From positions 198,384-262,383 of the forward strand of contig NZ_JBMMUF010000006.1 of NCBI RefSeq assembly GCF_049257235.1: a DNA stretch of 64,000 nucleotides, read 5' to 3'. A program made the position numbers and the translations under genes. Positions 1 to 9,700 of the stretch are shown here, in pieces. Below the pieces are notes generated by a model. It did no database searches and was not told the origin of the DNA. It saw nothing but the letters and a program-made list of their open reading frames with translations. This DNA comes from Pseudoalteromonas sp049257235. Its GTDB lineage: Bacteria; Pseudomonadota; Gammaproteobacteria; Enterobacterales; Alteromonadaceae. Positions within the stretch are counted from its first letter, which is position 1, and each line of letters begins with the position of its first letter.

Positions 1-1058
1 CCATACGCTAAATTAAAACCAAAGTGCTCACTAAGCGACACCAGCAAGAGATAAAATACCGCTATTGCCAAGCCAACAAATCCATATTGCACAGGGTGAA
101 TAGCCTCTTTGCGCAAAATCTCCAGCAAGAAAAAGCTCGAAAATACTAAAAACAACACCAAGGTGGCATAGTTAGTCGCACGATGACTTTTTAAATAGTG
201 ATCGACTCCGTCCACCAAATTTACACCTAGGTTTCTTTCACGCAAGTCATTACAAATGCCCTTACTACTCATACAATTAGCAAACATATCCTGCATGTTC
301 GTAGCAAAAAAGCTGGTTTGCCAATTTGCTGTGAAGCCATTATTTTTTATGTCCGTTGCGATTGGTAAGTAATCACCAACAAAACTAGGGTGCGGCCAAT
401 CTGCGTTCATGGAAAAATGTGTTTCTTCACCGATAGGCGCGATGGCAAATCGTGTCATACCTTGCAGGTTCAGAGTCACTTGCGTGGTAAGCGTTTCCAG
501 CTCTAACAGAGCGCTCATTTCCAATGGCACATGCACACCACCGGCGAGTTGCTTTAATTGGGTGCCAGGTAGGAAGCTGCGCTGCTCACCGGCTAATTTC
601 ACCTCACTGCCGACACCAATACCGCGGATATCTTCCACCGCCATCACCAAATTTACTTTGGTCACATTCATGTCTGCGTAGGTTTGTAGCATCTTGGTTG
701 AGAAGGTGGCATTGATGCTGTTTTGAGAGCGATAAAGGTTAGCTTTGTATATACCACGGTATTTTTCGAAGGTAGTGAGGTCCGCTTGCCACGTTAATTC
801 ATCTGGCAAAATCACCTGCTTGTTAACGATGGTGTAGCTCTGACCTTGGTCGTTATTTTTTTGTACTAATGACTCCACATACAAAAACGGACCAATCACC
901 GTTTGTTCGCCGCTACTGCTGCGAGCTATTTCTTGTTGTACTTCGCTCAAGCGTGCGGAGCGTTCAAAGATAAGCCCCTTGATCAACATTATTGGCACCA
1001 GCAACACCAAGGTTAATCCCGCGATAATGAGTAATTTATTACCTAATTTTTGTCTCAT
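1..1058 (-). CDS. creD: CreD family inner-membrane protein (3' end beyond window)
   Basis: The first 352 residues can be read from an ATG at 1058 to the window edge; the C-terminus is missing because the window starts inside the gene. The protein begins with one membrane segment (about residues 9-27), continues with a long extracytoplasmic part, and then shows two hydrophobic segments near the cut end (VLFLVFSSFFLLEIL and VGLAIAVFYLLLVSL). This is the CreD layout, and the gene follows creB and creC on the same strand, the order known from E. coli and Pseudomonas. CreD belongs to the CreBC regulon and influences envelope integrity, but its biochemical role is not established. Identification rests on composition, topology and neighbours. 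Confidence 0.88.
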   Translation of the reverse strand, partial: MRQKLGNKLLIIAGLTLVLLVPIMLIKGLIFERSARLSEVQQEIARSSSGEQTVIGPFLYVESLVQKNNDQGQSYTIVNKQVILPDELTWQADLTTFEKYRGIYKANLYRSQNSINATFSTKMLQTYADMNVTKVNLVMAVEDIRGIGVGSEVKLAGEQRSFLPGTQLKQLAGGVHVPLEMSALLELETLTTQVTLNLQGMTRFAIAPIGEETHFSMNADWPHPSFVGDYLPIATDIKNNGFTANWQTSFFATNMQDMFANCMSSKGICNDLRERNLGVNLVDGVDHYLKSHRATNYATLVLFLVFSSFFLLEILRKEAIHPVQYGFVGLAIAVFYLLLVSLSEHFGFNLAY

Positions 1059-1136
1059 TTATTTAACTCCATGTGATGATATAGGCATAAGCCTATTCCT
1101 CTAATTTGGAGTTCAGGTGTAGGGTGTGTGGAGACT

Positions 1137-2618
1137 TTATGGAGTTTTAAAAATAAGCGTTACACACACGCCGTCTGGGGTATTTTCTATATGTAGCTGC
1201 CCATGATGTAGCTGCATGATCTGCTCTACAAATGTCAGCCCTAAGCCTGTACTTTTGTGGCCATCAGCTCTTGGCAGGGAGTAAAAGCGCTCTCGAACTT
1301 TATCAAGTGCGTAATCGGGTATGTGCGGGCCTTGGTTGCGCACCGCAACGCGTGTTTCATGCAGCTCTTGGGTAACAATTATCTGCACATCACCATCTGC
1401 GGCCACAAAGTCAAACGCGTTTTCTACTAGATTGTAGAGCGCTTGTTGGACTAAAAATGCATCGCCAAGCACATAACTGTGTTCATCGCAGTCAAGACTC
1501 AAGGACGCCCCTGTTCTGGTCACTCGCGCCAGCATGGAGTCACAAATTTGAGTGATCATAGGTGCCAGTAAGACCTGCTCGCGAGATTGCAGCTGTGGCT
1601 GTTTTTCCAGCCGCGCAAGTTGCAGCAAGTTGTCGATTAGATCCTGCATACGCTCGCTTTCTTTCTCAATATTACCCGCAAATAGGTGTAACTTTTGCTC
1701 TGATAATGGCGTTTGCAGTAACTCGCTCGCACCTTTAATTGCACTTAGCGGACTTTTGAGTTCATGAGTAAGGGTTTGCACATACTGCTCAACATAATTT
1801 TTACCATCAAGTTTGGCGCGCATATCCCCAAGCGCATCGCTCAGTTGGGCGTATTCATAAAAGATTCGAAATACCGGCTTTTTCGCTTTTTCTCCACGGC
1901 CCATTTTGGCTGCATAGTCAGCCAATTTTTCCAAGGCGCGATTAATCCGCCAAGCAATCAACGCCCCCAACAGCAAGGCCACCACACTCATCACTACCAG
2001 CCAAGTTAAAACTCGATATTTGGCATTGTCGATAAAGGGTTGCACGGAACGATTAGCTTTAGCCACAGTAACACTGCCGATGATGTTATCGCCGACTTTA
2101 ATGGGGGCGGCTACATGCATCACGGTTGAATTGGGATCATCGGCTGATTGCGCGCTTGAGCGCGCGCCATATTCACCGCGTAATGTCAGGTACACATCGT
2201 TCCAGCGCGAAAAATCCGCGCCTACATCTTGTTGCCACGAGTCCACCAGCACAATACCGTCAGCGTCTGTAATATAAATTCGATGATTAATGCTGCTTTT
2301 GTCCATGCCCCAAATAGCGGCCTGCGGATCACGTTTACCAAAATGAACAAGCAGCTCTGAGAATTCACTGCTCGCTAAATTTCCTTGCTGCATATAAGGG
2401 GTTGCTAGTGTGGCCAGCAAGTTGGCCATATCAACCAAGGTTTCTTCGCTAACTTGACGCACTGTCGGTTTAATTTCTCGTATCACCGTGGAGCTGACCA
2501 CATACGTCGTCAGGATCACCACCACCACATAAAGTAAAAACAGCCTGAATCCCAAGGGGATTTTTGGCCATTGAAATAGTTTATCGATGCGTGAGCCAGG
2601 TGAGTTATTTAGGCTCAT
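1137..2618 (-). CDS. creC: Sensor histidine kinase CreC
   Basis: Membrane sensor kinase of the CreBC system. It has a first membrane segment, then the R-E-I-K-P-x-V-R-Q stretch seen at the same place in E. coli CreC, an extracytoplasmic domain, a second membrane segment (LTWLVVMSVVALLLGALIAW), and a HAMP-like region. The H-box is THELKSPLSAIK (phospho-acceptor about H285), and the ATPase domain has LVENAFDF and a glycine-rich GLGLTF box. I chose the ATG at 2618, overlapping the creB end by 14 bp. An in-frame GTG at 2636 would add six residues. Substrate partner is CreB. In other gammaproteobacteria CreBC responds to carbon source and peptidoglycan stress; the signal here is unknown. Confidence 0.9.
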   Translation of the reverse strand: MSLNNSPGSRIDKLFQWPKIPLGFRLFLLYVVVVILTTYVVSSTVIREIKPTVRQVSEETLVDMANLLATLATPYMQQGNLASSEFSELLVHFGKRDPQAAIWGMDKSSINHRIYITDADGIVLVDSWQQDVGADFSRWNDVYLTLRGEYGARSSAQSADDPNSTVMHVAAPIKVGDNIIGSVTVAKANRSVQPFIDNAKYRVLTWLVVMSVVALLLGALIAWRINRALEKLADYAAKMGRGEKAKKPVFRIFYEYAQLSDALGDMRAKLDGKNYVEQYVQTLTHELKSPLSAIKGASELLQTPLSEQKLHLFAGNIEKESERMQDLIDNLLQLARLEKQPQLQSREQVLLAPMITQICDSMLARVTRTGASLSLDCDEHSYVLGDAFLVQQALYNLVENAFDFVAADGDVQIIVTQELHETRVAVRNQGPHIPDYALDKVRERFYSLPRADGHKSTGLGLTFVEQIMQLHHGQLHIENTPDGVCVTLIFKTP

Positions 2619-3282
2619 AGAAATACCCAAAGCCACGTTTAGTGTGGATCACATCCGCTAAATCATGCGCCTTCAATTTCTGTCGAACCGCTTTGATATG
2701 AGAGTCGATATTGCGCTCATAATGTGTGCCATTAGCCATGTCACTCGCCTGCATTAGCTGCTCTCGACTAAAAACGTGTTTGGGGTGGCTAAATAGCTTA
2801 TTGAGTAGCTTGTATTCAAGCGCGGTTAACTGCAATGCTTGCGTGCCAACAAAAAAGTCATATTGCTGCGGATGTAGGCCCATCTCTGTAACGTGTGCGG
2901 CGGGTGTGGACTGAGGTTGTACCTTGGCAATACGAAGCTTAATACGGGCCAATACTTCGCGGGGGCTGAATGGCTTGGTAACGTAATCATCAGCACCGAT
3001 TTCTAAACCAACCACACGGTCAATTTCATCGTTTCTGGCACTGAGAAAGATTATCGGCACAGAGCTAAAGCTGCGGATCTGTTTGCAAAGCTCAAAGCCA
3101 TTGCCATCAGGTAAACCAACATCTAACAACACCAAATCTGTATGCTGACTATGCAGCGCTGCTAAACCTTGCTGTGCCGTCGCACACCAACTTACGCTAA
3201 ACCCGGCTTGTTCAATCACATGTATCAAGGTATCGGCGATGGTGCGCTCATCTTCAATCACTACGATGTGTTGGCTTGTCAT
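2605..3282 (-). CDS. creB: Response regulator CreB (OmpR/PhoB type)
   Basis: 225-residue response regulator with an N-terminal receiver domain (acidic pair E10-D11, phosphorylation site D54 in VLLDVGLPDG, K in VTKPFSPRE) and a C-terminal winged-helix DNA-binding domain (LTALEYKLLNKL, ending in HTKRGFGYFYE). The receiver matches CreB closely in the LEIGADDY and KPFSPRE stretches. Together with creC (14-bp overlap) and creD it forms a creBCD operon. A 6-bp hairpin lies just upstream (3333-3349), between this gene and the neighbouring kinase gene. I looked for the TTCAC-N6-TTCAC cre tag upstream and did not find an exact copy. Confidence 0.92.
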   Translation of the reverse strand: MTSQHIVVIEDERTIADTLIHVIEQAGFSVSWCATAQQGLAALHSQHTDLVLLDVGLPDGNGFELCKQIRSFSSVPIIFLSARNDEIDRVVGLEIGADDYVTKPFSPREVLARIKLRIAKVQPQSTPAAHVTEMGLHPQQYDFFVGTQALQLTALEYKLLNKLFSHPKHVFSREQLMQASDMANGTHYERNIDSHIKAVRQKLKAHDLADVIHTKRGFGYFYEPK

Positions 3283-3350
3283 TTTTGTGCTTTGTTCCCT
3301 GTGACGTTATCGAACTATAGTTACAGGCGCGGTCACTTTTAGCAAGTGAG

Positions 3351-4553
3351 CTAGAACACTATCCGCACGCAGGCGCCTTGCAAGGAGGCGCTTTTGTCTA
3401 AGTGAATATCGGCTTCATTCCATGCACATAGTTTGCTGATAATCGATAGTCCCAAGCCAACACCCGTTTGCTCACGCTTAGCTACCTGATGATTTTTAAC
3501 AAAAGCATGTAATAATTTAGGACTCAATTTGTCGTTAAAGCCCGGGCCATCATCTTCTACCCGTAACTCGATCCCATGATCAGTGTGTTGTAAATGCACG
3601 TGAATTGTTGTTTTGGCAAAACGAATGGCATTGCTCATGAGGTTTTGCATGATTCTTAAGAAGCTGCGCCTATCCACTTCAATGGTATCGCAGTGACAAT
3701 GAATCGCGATATCGATGTCATGATAGATTCGAAACTTATCACACGCTTGCTCAAGTAGCTCTCTGGCGTGATGCACACTTGGGCGAATAGCTGGCTGGCA
3801 TTGGTTGAGCTCAGCGTAAGTTAAAAACTCCTCTACCAGCATTTCTAACTCTGTTATATCTTGTAGCACGCCGCTACTATCAAAACTCGACTCTCCCATA
3901 TCGCGGTTAATTTCGAGCGCAAATTTAGCTCGGCTAATAGGGGTTAAGAAATCATGGGAAACGGCGTTAATGAGTTGGCGTTGGTAGTCATTTTGCTCTT
4001 TTAATGCCTGCGCCATGTCATCAAAAGCATCGCCAATACGCTTTATAGGGCTGATTTTGCCGAGTGCGGCTTGGGCTGAAAAGTCACCTTGTGAGATGGC
4101 TTTACTGGCTTGGCGTAAGCGGTTCAAATCGTGCAGCAATGGCCAACTTACGATCAGCACAGCCAGTGCAACGCTAAAATAAAATAGACCACTGACAATG
4201 CCTTGGTGGGCTTCGGGTTCAACACGCGGTAGGGGGCCGAGTACTTTTAGCTGTTGCGCCTGTAAGTAATAAAAGTAAACATCATTTTGCTCACTGAGCA
4301 TGGCAACCACTTCGCCAGAGGCCAATTTTTGTTGTATTGGTTTATCGAAATGAATCTCTGTGGCTGCTTTGGTTTTAATCAGGTTGTCGAATTCACCGCT
4401 GCTATTATCATTGCTATTTAACAGCGATTTGGCGAACATCAGTTCAGCTTTGCTGGCGATAGGAGCGGTGTTTATCTGCTCATTAATGAGCCACGCACTC
4501 GCCCCCAAACACAATACTAGCGCACCAAATAAATACGCATAAACCTTCAGCAC
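3351..4553 (-). CDS. Sensor histidine kinase, RstB-like, of the MipA/DUF3019 locus
   Basis: 400-residue membrane kinase starting at a GTG five bases after the regulator gene. It has two membrane segments (about residues 4-23 and 118-140) flanking a small periplasmic domain of about 90 residues. A HAMP region and a kinase core follow, with H-box VSHDFLTPISRAKF (His about residue 200), N-box LMSNAIRFA and G-boxes DDGPGF and GVGLGLSI. The H-box is unusual: the common HELRTPL is HDFLTPI. The core resembles RstB-type kinases. It probably phosphorylates the regulator encoded at 4559-5278. Its periplasmic domain may sense the products of the two preceding genes or their ligand; this is inference from operon structure. 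Confidence 0.85.
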   Translation of the reverse strand: MLKVYAYLFGALVLCLGASAWLINEQINTAPIASKAELMFAKSLLNSNDNSSGEFDNLIKTKAATEIHFDKPIQQKLASGEVVAMLSEQNDVYFYYLQAQQLKVLGPLPRVEPEAHQGIVSGLFYFSVALAVLIVSWPLLHDLNRLRQASKAISQGDFSAQAALGKISPIKRIGDAFDDMAQALKEQNDYQRQLINAVSHDFLTPISRAKFALEINRDMGESSFDSSGVLQDITELEMLVEEFLTYAELNQCQPAIRPSVHHARELLEQACDKFRIYHDIDIAIHCHCDTIEVDRRSFLRIMQNLMSNAIRFAKTTIHVHLQHTDHGIELRVEDDGPGFNDKLSPKLLHAFVKNHQVAKREQTGVGLGLSIISKLCAWNEADIHLDKSASLQGACVRIVF

Positions 4554-4558
4554 GTGTT

Positions 4559-5278
4559 TTAAACCCAGGCATCCGGAGAAAGAATGTAACCTTTACCCCA
4601 CACGGTGATAATACGGCTTGGCTGCTCTTCTGCATCGCCTAATTTTTTGCGCAAACGGCTCACTCGACCATCAATAGTGCGGTTTTGGCCATCATATTTA
4701 CGACCAATCGCAGCCTCGAAGAGATGCTCTCGGCTGACAACCTCACCGGCATTGAAAGCCAGCTTTTCAAGGAGATCAAACTCTCCAGTGGTCAAATCAA
4801 GACGGTCGCCATTGAGGCTGGCTTGGCGCTGATAGCGATTGATGACTAAATTACCAATGGTCAATGTTTGTGATTGCGCCGCATTTTTAGCGCATGATTT
4901 TAATTCATTGCGACGTAAACAATGGTTAATGCGCGCCAACAAAATAGAAGGCGAAATTGGCTTGGTAAGGTAATCTTCAGCGCCCAGTTCTAAGGCATGA
5001 ATATGATCTATATGACTTTGACGCGCAGTTAGAAAGATAACAGGTACTGAGGCATGTTGGCGCTGCAATTCTTCAAACACCTTAAAACCGTCAGTTTCTG
5101 GTAAACCAATGTCCATGAGCACCAAGTCATAGCGCTTTTTAAGCATTTCAAATGTGGCGATATGCGGCGAATCAATATGACACACATTAAAACCATTGGT
5201 GGTCAAAAAGGTGCTGATTAGTTCTGCAAGTTTTAGATCGTCTTCGACGTAGAGAATCGATTTTTGTTGTTTGTTCAT
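4559..5278 (-). CDS. Response regulator, OmpR/RstA-like
   Basis: Two-domain regulator. The receiver domain has E12-D13-D14, phospho-acceptor D56 in LVLMDIGLPE, and K in LTKPISPS. The winged helix contains LTTGEFDLLEKLAF and VWGKGYILS near the C-terminus. The ATG at 5278 is favoured over an upstream ATG at 5293 because it overlaps the stop of the DUF3019 gene as TAATG, a translational-coupling arrangement, and gives the usual family N-terminus. The adjacent kinase at 3351-4553 is the likely partner. Target genes are not visible; autoregulation of the locus is a reasonable guess only. Confidence 0.88.
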   Translation of the reverse strand: MNKQQKSILYVEDDLKLAELISTFLTTNGFNVCHIDSPHIATFEMLKKRYDLVLMDIGLPETDGFKVFEELQRQHASVPVIFLTARQSHIDHIHALELGAEDYLTKPISPSILLARINHCLRRNELKSCAKNAAQSQTLTIGNLVINRYQRQASLNGDRLDLTTGEFDLLEKLAFNAGEVVSREHLFEAAIGRKYDGQNRTIDGRVSRLRKKLGDAEEQPSRIITVWGKGYILSPDAWV

Positions 5279-5670
5279 TAGAAAATACTCCATGCAACCT
5301 TACGACGCTTTTGGCTTAAAGTATGCTTTTTTACTTTTACCTTTACCTGCGCCACTCGTGCTTTGTTTTGCGCTTTAACCAAATAAATCAAAATATCTTC
5401 CGACGCTTCGATAGGCAGTTTATAGCTGTGAGCACGATTGGGGATGTCGCAAATGAAGCGCTGATTGGGCGCATTGATCTCGAGACAATAAGATGTATCA
5501 GCATCTCCTTGCCAGTAGAGTTCCAACGTCACCTCACAGCTGTCTGCTGCAGTAATGCAACTTTGCGGTTGGGCTTTGATGAAGTTATTGGCATAAGCAT
5601 AAGTATTTGCTGATTGCACTAAAAGCAAACTTACAAATAACATGCTGTTTAACCCTGCCAATCTACTCAT
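5278..5670 (-). CDS. DUF3019 domain protein, predicted periplasmic
   Basis: About 130 residues. A signal peptide (LNSMLFVSLLLVQSANTYAYA) is followed by a compact domain with four cysteines (about C38, C45, C62, C74), which could form two disulfides in the periplasm. The pattern SCEVTLELYWQ and the basic C-terminus fit DUF3019, a family of unknown function seen beside MipA/OmpV and two-component genes in Alteromonadales (recalled, not searched). I prefer the ATG at 5670: it overlaps the MipA stop as TGATG and has GGAG seven bases upstream. A start at 5682 is also open. The protein may be an accessory to the sensor kinase, but no function is shown. Confidence 0.8.
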   Translation of the reverse strand: MSRLAGLNSMLFVSLLLVQSANTYAYANNFIKAQPQSCITAADSCEVTLELYWQGDADTSYCLEINAPNQRFICDIPNRAHSYKLPIEASEDILIYLVKAQNKARVAQVKVKVKKHTLSQKRRKVAWSIF

Positions 5671-6614
5671 CAGAAGCTCCAAGCCACCCCAGCGTAGTAA
5701 GACAATAAATGGCGGTCTGCAACTAACGGACTGTCGCCAATTTCACTATCAAGGCGCTGCCATTTCAGATCTGATATGACGCGCCACTGTTCATTAATTT
5801 GGTACTGATATGTAATTTGCATGCTTGCGTTAAATGCATGCTTTGGTTGATAGATAGAAAAGCCAACCGACGCCTCATCTCGGTGGCTACCATAGTAATA
5901 ACGCGTGAGTTCATTACTTTGGTATTGCATCTGGGCACTAAGAACAAATAAATGTTCCCTTATTGAATACAGTTTAGACAAAGAAATGTTTCCTTGCTGG
6001 CCACTGTAGTAATTTGTTAGCTCACTGAAGAATCCAGCACTGACTCGCCAACTATGCCAATCAAATAAATATTGCATACCACCCATAACAGAAATCTTAC
6101 GATCGGGGATTTGCGTCATATCGCCAACGCGCTTTGACCTTTTTACCGTGTTGCTGCTATTGCCAGTGTAGCCGCCGGGTCTAGGGGAGTTAGGTGGCTT
6201 CGCCGTAGTTAAAGAAGAAATAAATGAGCTTGTTGCTAAATCATCAATAAAGTACAAACCATCTCGGTTCATTTTGGTAACAACAGATACTTGATGATGC
6301 TCTGAAGTGTACGGCGTCCAAGACAACTCAAAGTTGGTAAATGCGAAGTCGCCGTAAAATAATTCGATTTGAGGAATGATGTATAAGGGAATGTCCTCAG
6401 ACTGCGCTAGAGGATTGTCCAACTTTCCGTAGCCCGCACCAAGCCCCAGCTGCCATCCTGAACTAACAGAATAAGCATCTTCCTCAGTGGCTAAGGTGAT
6501 GGCACTAAACAGTGCAACTACCAATAAAAGTGTTACTCTAAACACCGTATGACAGACTCTCTTTACGGATAATATCCCTTGTTTATGGGGCAAGAGAATC
6601 GCTCGAAGGCCCAT
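5670..6614 (-). CDS. MipA/OmpV family outer-membrane protein
   Basis: The protein shows a hydrophobic signal segment (FRVTLLLVVALFSAITLA), then GWQLGLGAGYGK, alternating polar/hydrophobic strands and a C-terminal aromatic residue (YYAGVAWSF), as expected for a small outer-membrane barrel. MipA/OmpV proteins are outer-membrane proteins; MipA in E. coli interacts with murein enzymes. The start is uncertain. The longest frame (6701) would run into the terminator of the neighbouring protease gene, so I give the ATG at 6614; a GTG around 6539 just before the signal segment is another option. It is the first gene of a coupled cassette: MipA (TGATG) DUF3019 (TAATG) regulator, then kinase. Confidence 0.78.
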   Translation of the reverse strand: MGLRAILLPHKQGILSVKRVCHTVFRVTLLLVVALFSAITLATEEDAYSVSSGWQLGLGAGYGKLDNPLAQSEDIPLYIIPQIELFYGDFAFTNFELSWTPYTSEHHQVSVVTKMNRDGLYFIDDLATSSFISSLTTAKPPNSPRPGGYTGNSSNTVKRSKRVGDMTQIPDRKISVMGGMQYLFDWHSWRVSAGFFSELTNYYSGQQGNISLSKLYSIREHLFVLSAQMQYQSNELTRYYYGSHRDEASVGFSIYQPKHAFNASMQITYQYQINEQWRVISDLKWQRLDSEIGDSPLVADRHLLSYYAGVAWSF

Positions 6615-6690
6615 TTCAGTCAATTCTATTGATGTACACTTTTGTAACAATTTGGACACCCTGTTAATGATATATACACAAGAGAGAGAG

Positions 6691-6718
6691 AAAAAAGCCA
6701 ACTGATTCAGTTGGCTTT
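6691..6718 (-). terminator. Rho-independent terminator of the large protease gene
   Basis: The perfect 12-bp inverted repeat AAAGCCAACTGA / TCAGTTGGCTTT separated by one base (in practice a 10-bp stem with a small loop) is followed on the minus strand by six T. It lies 19 bp after the stop of the protease gene. An (AG)n tract sits just beyond it. Confidence 0.88.
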
Positions 6719-6737
6719 ATCTCTAGTTAGGGAGTGA

Positions 6738-9700
6738 TTACGCCTGTACTTTTCTGCGAACTACCGCAAAAGGAAGCAGCATCAGTAACATCCACGCAAG
6801 CGAACCACTTGATGATTTCGCAGTGTCTTCTGGAGTTACTTGTACTGGGTATGTACAGCTACCGTCGTCGGTATTCGCCGATGCGTCGTAGTTAGTTGCA
6901 GCAGGGTCTGTACAGCCTAACTCTTCGCCGTCTGACTCAACCATCAGCATGAAGGTCGTAGATGACATATCAGTGTTGTTCACGCTGTCGTGAACACTCA
7001 CAGTCACCGCCGTTTCACCATGGAAGTGAGCTGTTGGCGTAAGCGTTACTGTTGAACCAGACTCATGACCACTGATTTCACTAGTGAAGTTGTCACCTGT
7101 TACTGTGATCACATTGCTAACGCTGTTTTCATCTGCGTAGACAACATCGAATGAAATTGACTCATTCTCTGCAACTGTCATGTCACCTAGCTCAACCACA
7201 GTTAAGTTACCGTGTACTTCTAGGTCAACACTCAAGCGCTCTGTCTCTGAACCTTCAAGGCCATTGTTCAAGTAAAGAGTGTGTACTTGATTTGCAGCCT
7301 TTTCAGATACGTATGCATCGAAGCTTACAGAGAATTTAGAGATTTCAGGACCAGTGTAATCCATACATACAACCAAACCGTCTTCAACAATCTCATCCAT
7401 GTTGTTATAGCCAACACTGTCACCAAGGTTTACATCCATCGGGATATCACCTTGGATAAAGATACGACCATCCGCAGCTTTGAAGCCTATAGAGCCTTGC
7501 TCATCAACAAGATTTACATTGTCGTAAGCGAATAGCATCTCATATTGACCAGGCTCATAGTTGATACCCATACGCATGAACATTTCAAAGTCAACGCTTT
7601 GACCTGCAACGCGAGAACGCTCAACGTTATCCCACTCAAGTACTAACCACTCACGAGAATATGTGTAAGTTGGTGTAATACCCGCGTTTGGATCGCCAGG
7701 TACACGTGAACTTGCATCGACACGTTGTGGAATAGTGTTATCACCTACCCAGAACGGTGCAATCATGTATGGCGGTGGTGGTGGGAAGCTCGCTGCACGC
7801 GGGAACTCAACGTGGAACGGCGTAGTACGACCTTGTGTACCAAAGGTAACCAAACCAGCAGGGTTTAGTTTGATTGAATCAAAGTGGTACTTGTTAAAGA
7901 ATGGGAATGAGATATCCATATCCGTATTCATTAACTCTTTGAATGTGTAGTGGAATTCGTTGTAATAACGGCCTTCTACACCTTCAAGCGTACGCCAACC
8001 CAAATCACGTAAGTTCAAGTAATCAGGCACTGGCGAGTTAGCTGATGTCAATGAACAACTTTGATCTGTCACATTGGTTGAAACAATGTAGTTACGCTCA
8101 ACATCTTTGGTTGTTTCTTGCACGCCAACTACTGACAGAACGTTATCCACTACTTCAGGCGTTGCTGGTGTAGAGGCTGTCGTTGTGATGCTGTCAGCAA
8201 TAATTTGAATCCCCTCAGGGAAGTCAGTTGTCAGAGCAAAATTACGCGCTTCGTTTTCATTGTTCGCAATAACATCAACTGTAAAGCTTACACGGTCACC
8301 CGCACTTGCTTTGTTCTTGTCGATGCTGAATGAAACGTCATCATCCACTTGGCTGATGATCACAGGCACGTAACCTAGATTGCCCGCGTCAGTCGCGTTT
8401 GAACCAAGATCAAAACCACCGAAGTAGATATCACCGATTTCCATTTCAGGCAGGTTATATGCAAGGTTAAGGTTATATTCTTCGTAACCTGCAACTTGCT
8501 GATGCTCTGCAGTAACCGTTAGGCCACCTTCATCATTCATTACCACACCGGTCGCAAAACTGACATCGCGCCCCATGTCTTCTTCACCATAACTCAGGTA
8601 GGCAACGCTCATTACCACAGTGAAGTATTCACCCGCGTTAGGCTCAACAATGTTACAGAAGTTTGAGATATCGTAGTTGGTCGACATACACAAGACTTCA
8701 TCCATGCTTGGCAAGCCGTCTTCGTTAATATCTTGACCCATAAACACGAGTACGCGCTTAACAGGCTCTTCACCAAGAATACTCGCGCTGTACATCTTCG
8801 CGCCTTCAGGAACGGTCGTCCATTCAACGTGGTTGATGTTTACCATTTCGCCATCTTCTTCGTGCAGGTCAAATGGATCCGCACCCGTTGTATCAGTGAA
8901 CAACTTCACTGTTTTTTCGGTGCCTTTGACCATACCAAAGCTGCGAGAAGTGAAATCGGTTACTTCTGCTGTATTGAATGGGCCAACTTCTAGTTCGGCA
9001 GATGTACGGTGTGCATCGATGCGCACGTAGTCTGGTAAACCGCGCTCTCCAGCGAAGGTCCATACTGGTAACTCAAGTACTGGTGAGTTGCTGTTACTTG
9101 AAACCAATGTTACCTGGCCTTGATTGCCTGTGAAGTCACGGAATTCAACTGCACCTGAATTGTGCTTGCTCGTTGCAGTAATCACAACTTGCTGAGTTTC
9201 ACCGGCTTTAATATCGAACTGTGCAGGCTCTGCTGTTAGTTCAAAGTTACCAATCCACTCTTCTGTGTGTACTGTCCAACTCGCATCTTCAGTAGCAGTA
9301 AATTCACGCACGAAAGTACATGTTTGCGCACAAGTATTGTCTACTGCATAAGCCGTATTCAAGTCTTTAGTGCGGCCACCTTGATTCGGGTTGGCATCTG
9401 CCATATCAGCAATAGGTTGATGTAGAGTCAGACCCGCTTTATCAGCAAGTTCAACACGCATACGACCCGCACCCATATCTTGCAACCCAGATAAGAAGCC
9501 TTCGTCTTCGTAGTTGTTAAAGTAACGTGCATTACTTAACTCATTACCCGCAGTAAGCATCATCGCAGACTGAATTTGCGAGATTGACCACTCAGGGTGA
9601 GACTGCTTCAACAACGCCGCAGCACCGGCAACGTGTGGGCTTGCCATTGACGTACCAGACAATGTCTGCCAATCCGATGAACGTGGATTATTGGTAAACG

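Noticed and set aside
3283..3350. cre-tag (TTCAC-N6-TTCAC) upstream of creB
   Set aside because: No exact or near-exact tandem copy was found in this short region.
6681..6690. (AG)n tract as a phase-variable repeat
   Set aside because: Only five units, outside coding sequence and after a terminator; no reason to expect switching of a gene.
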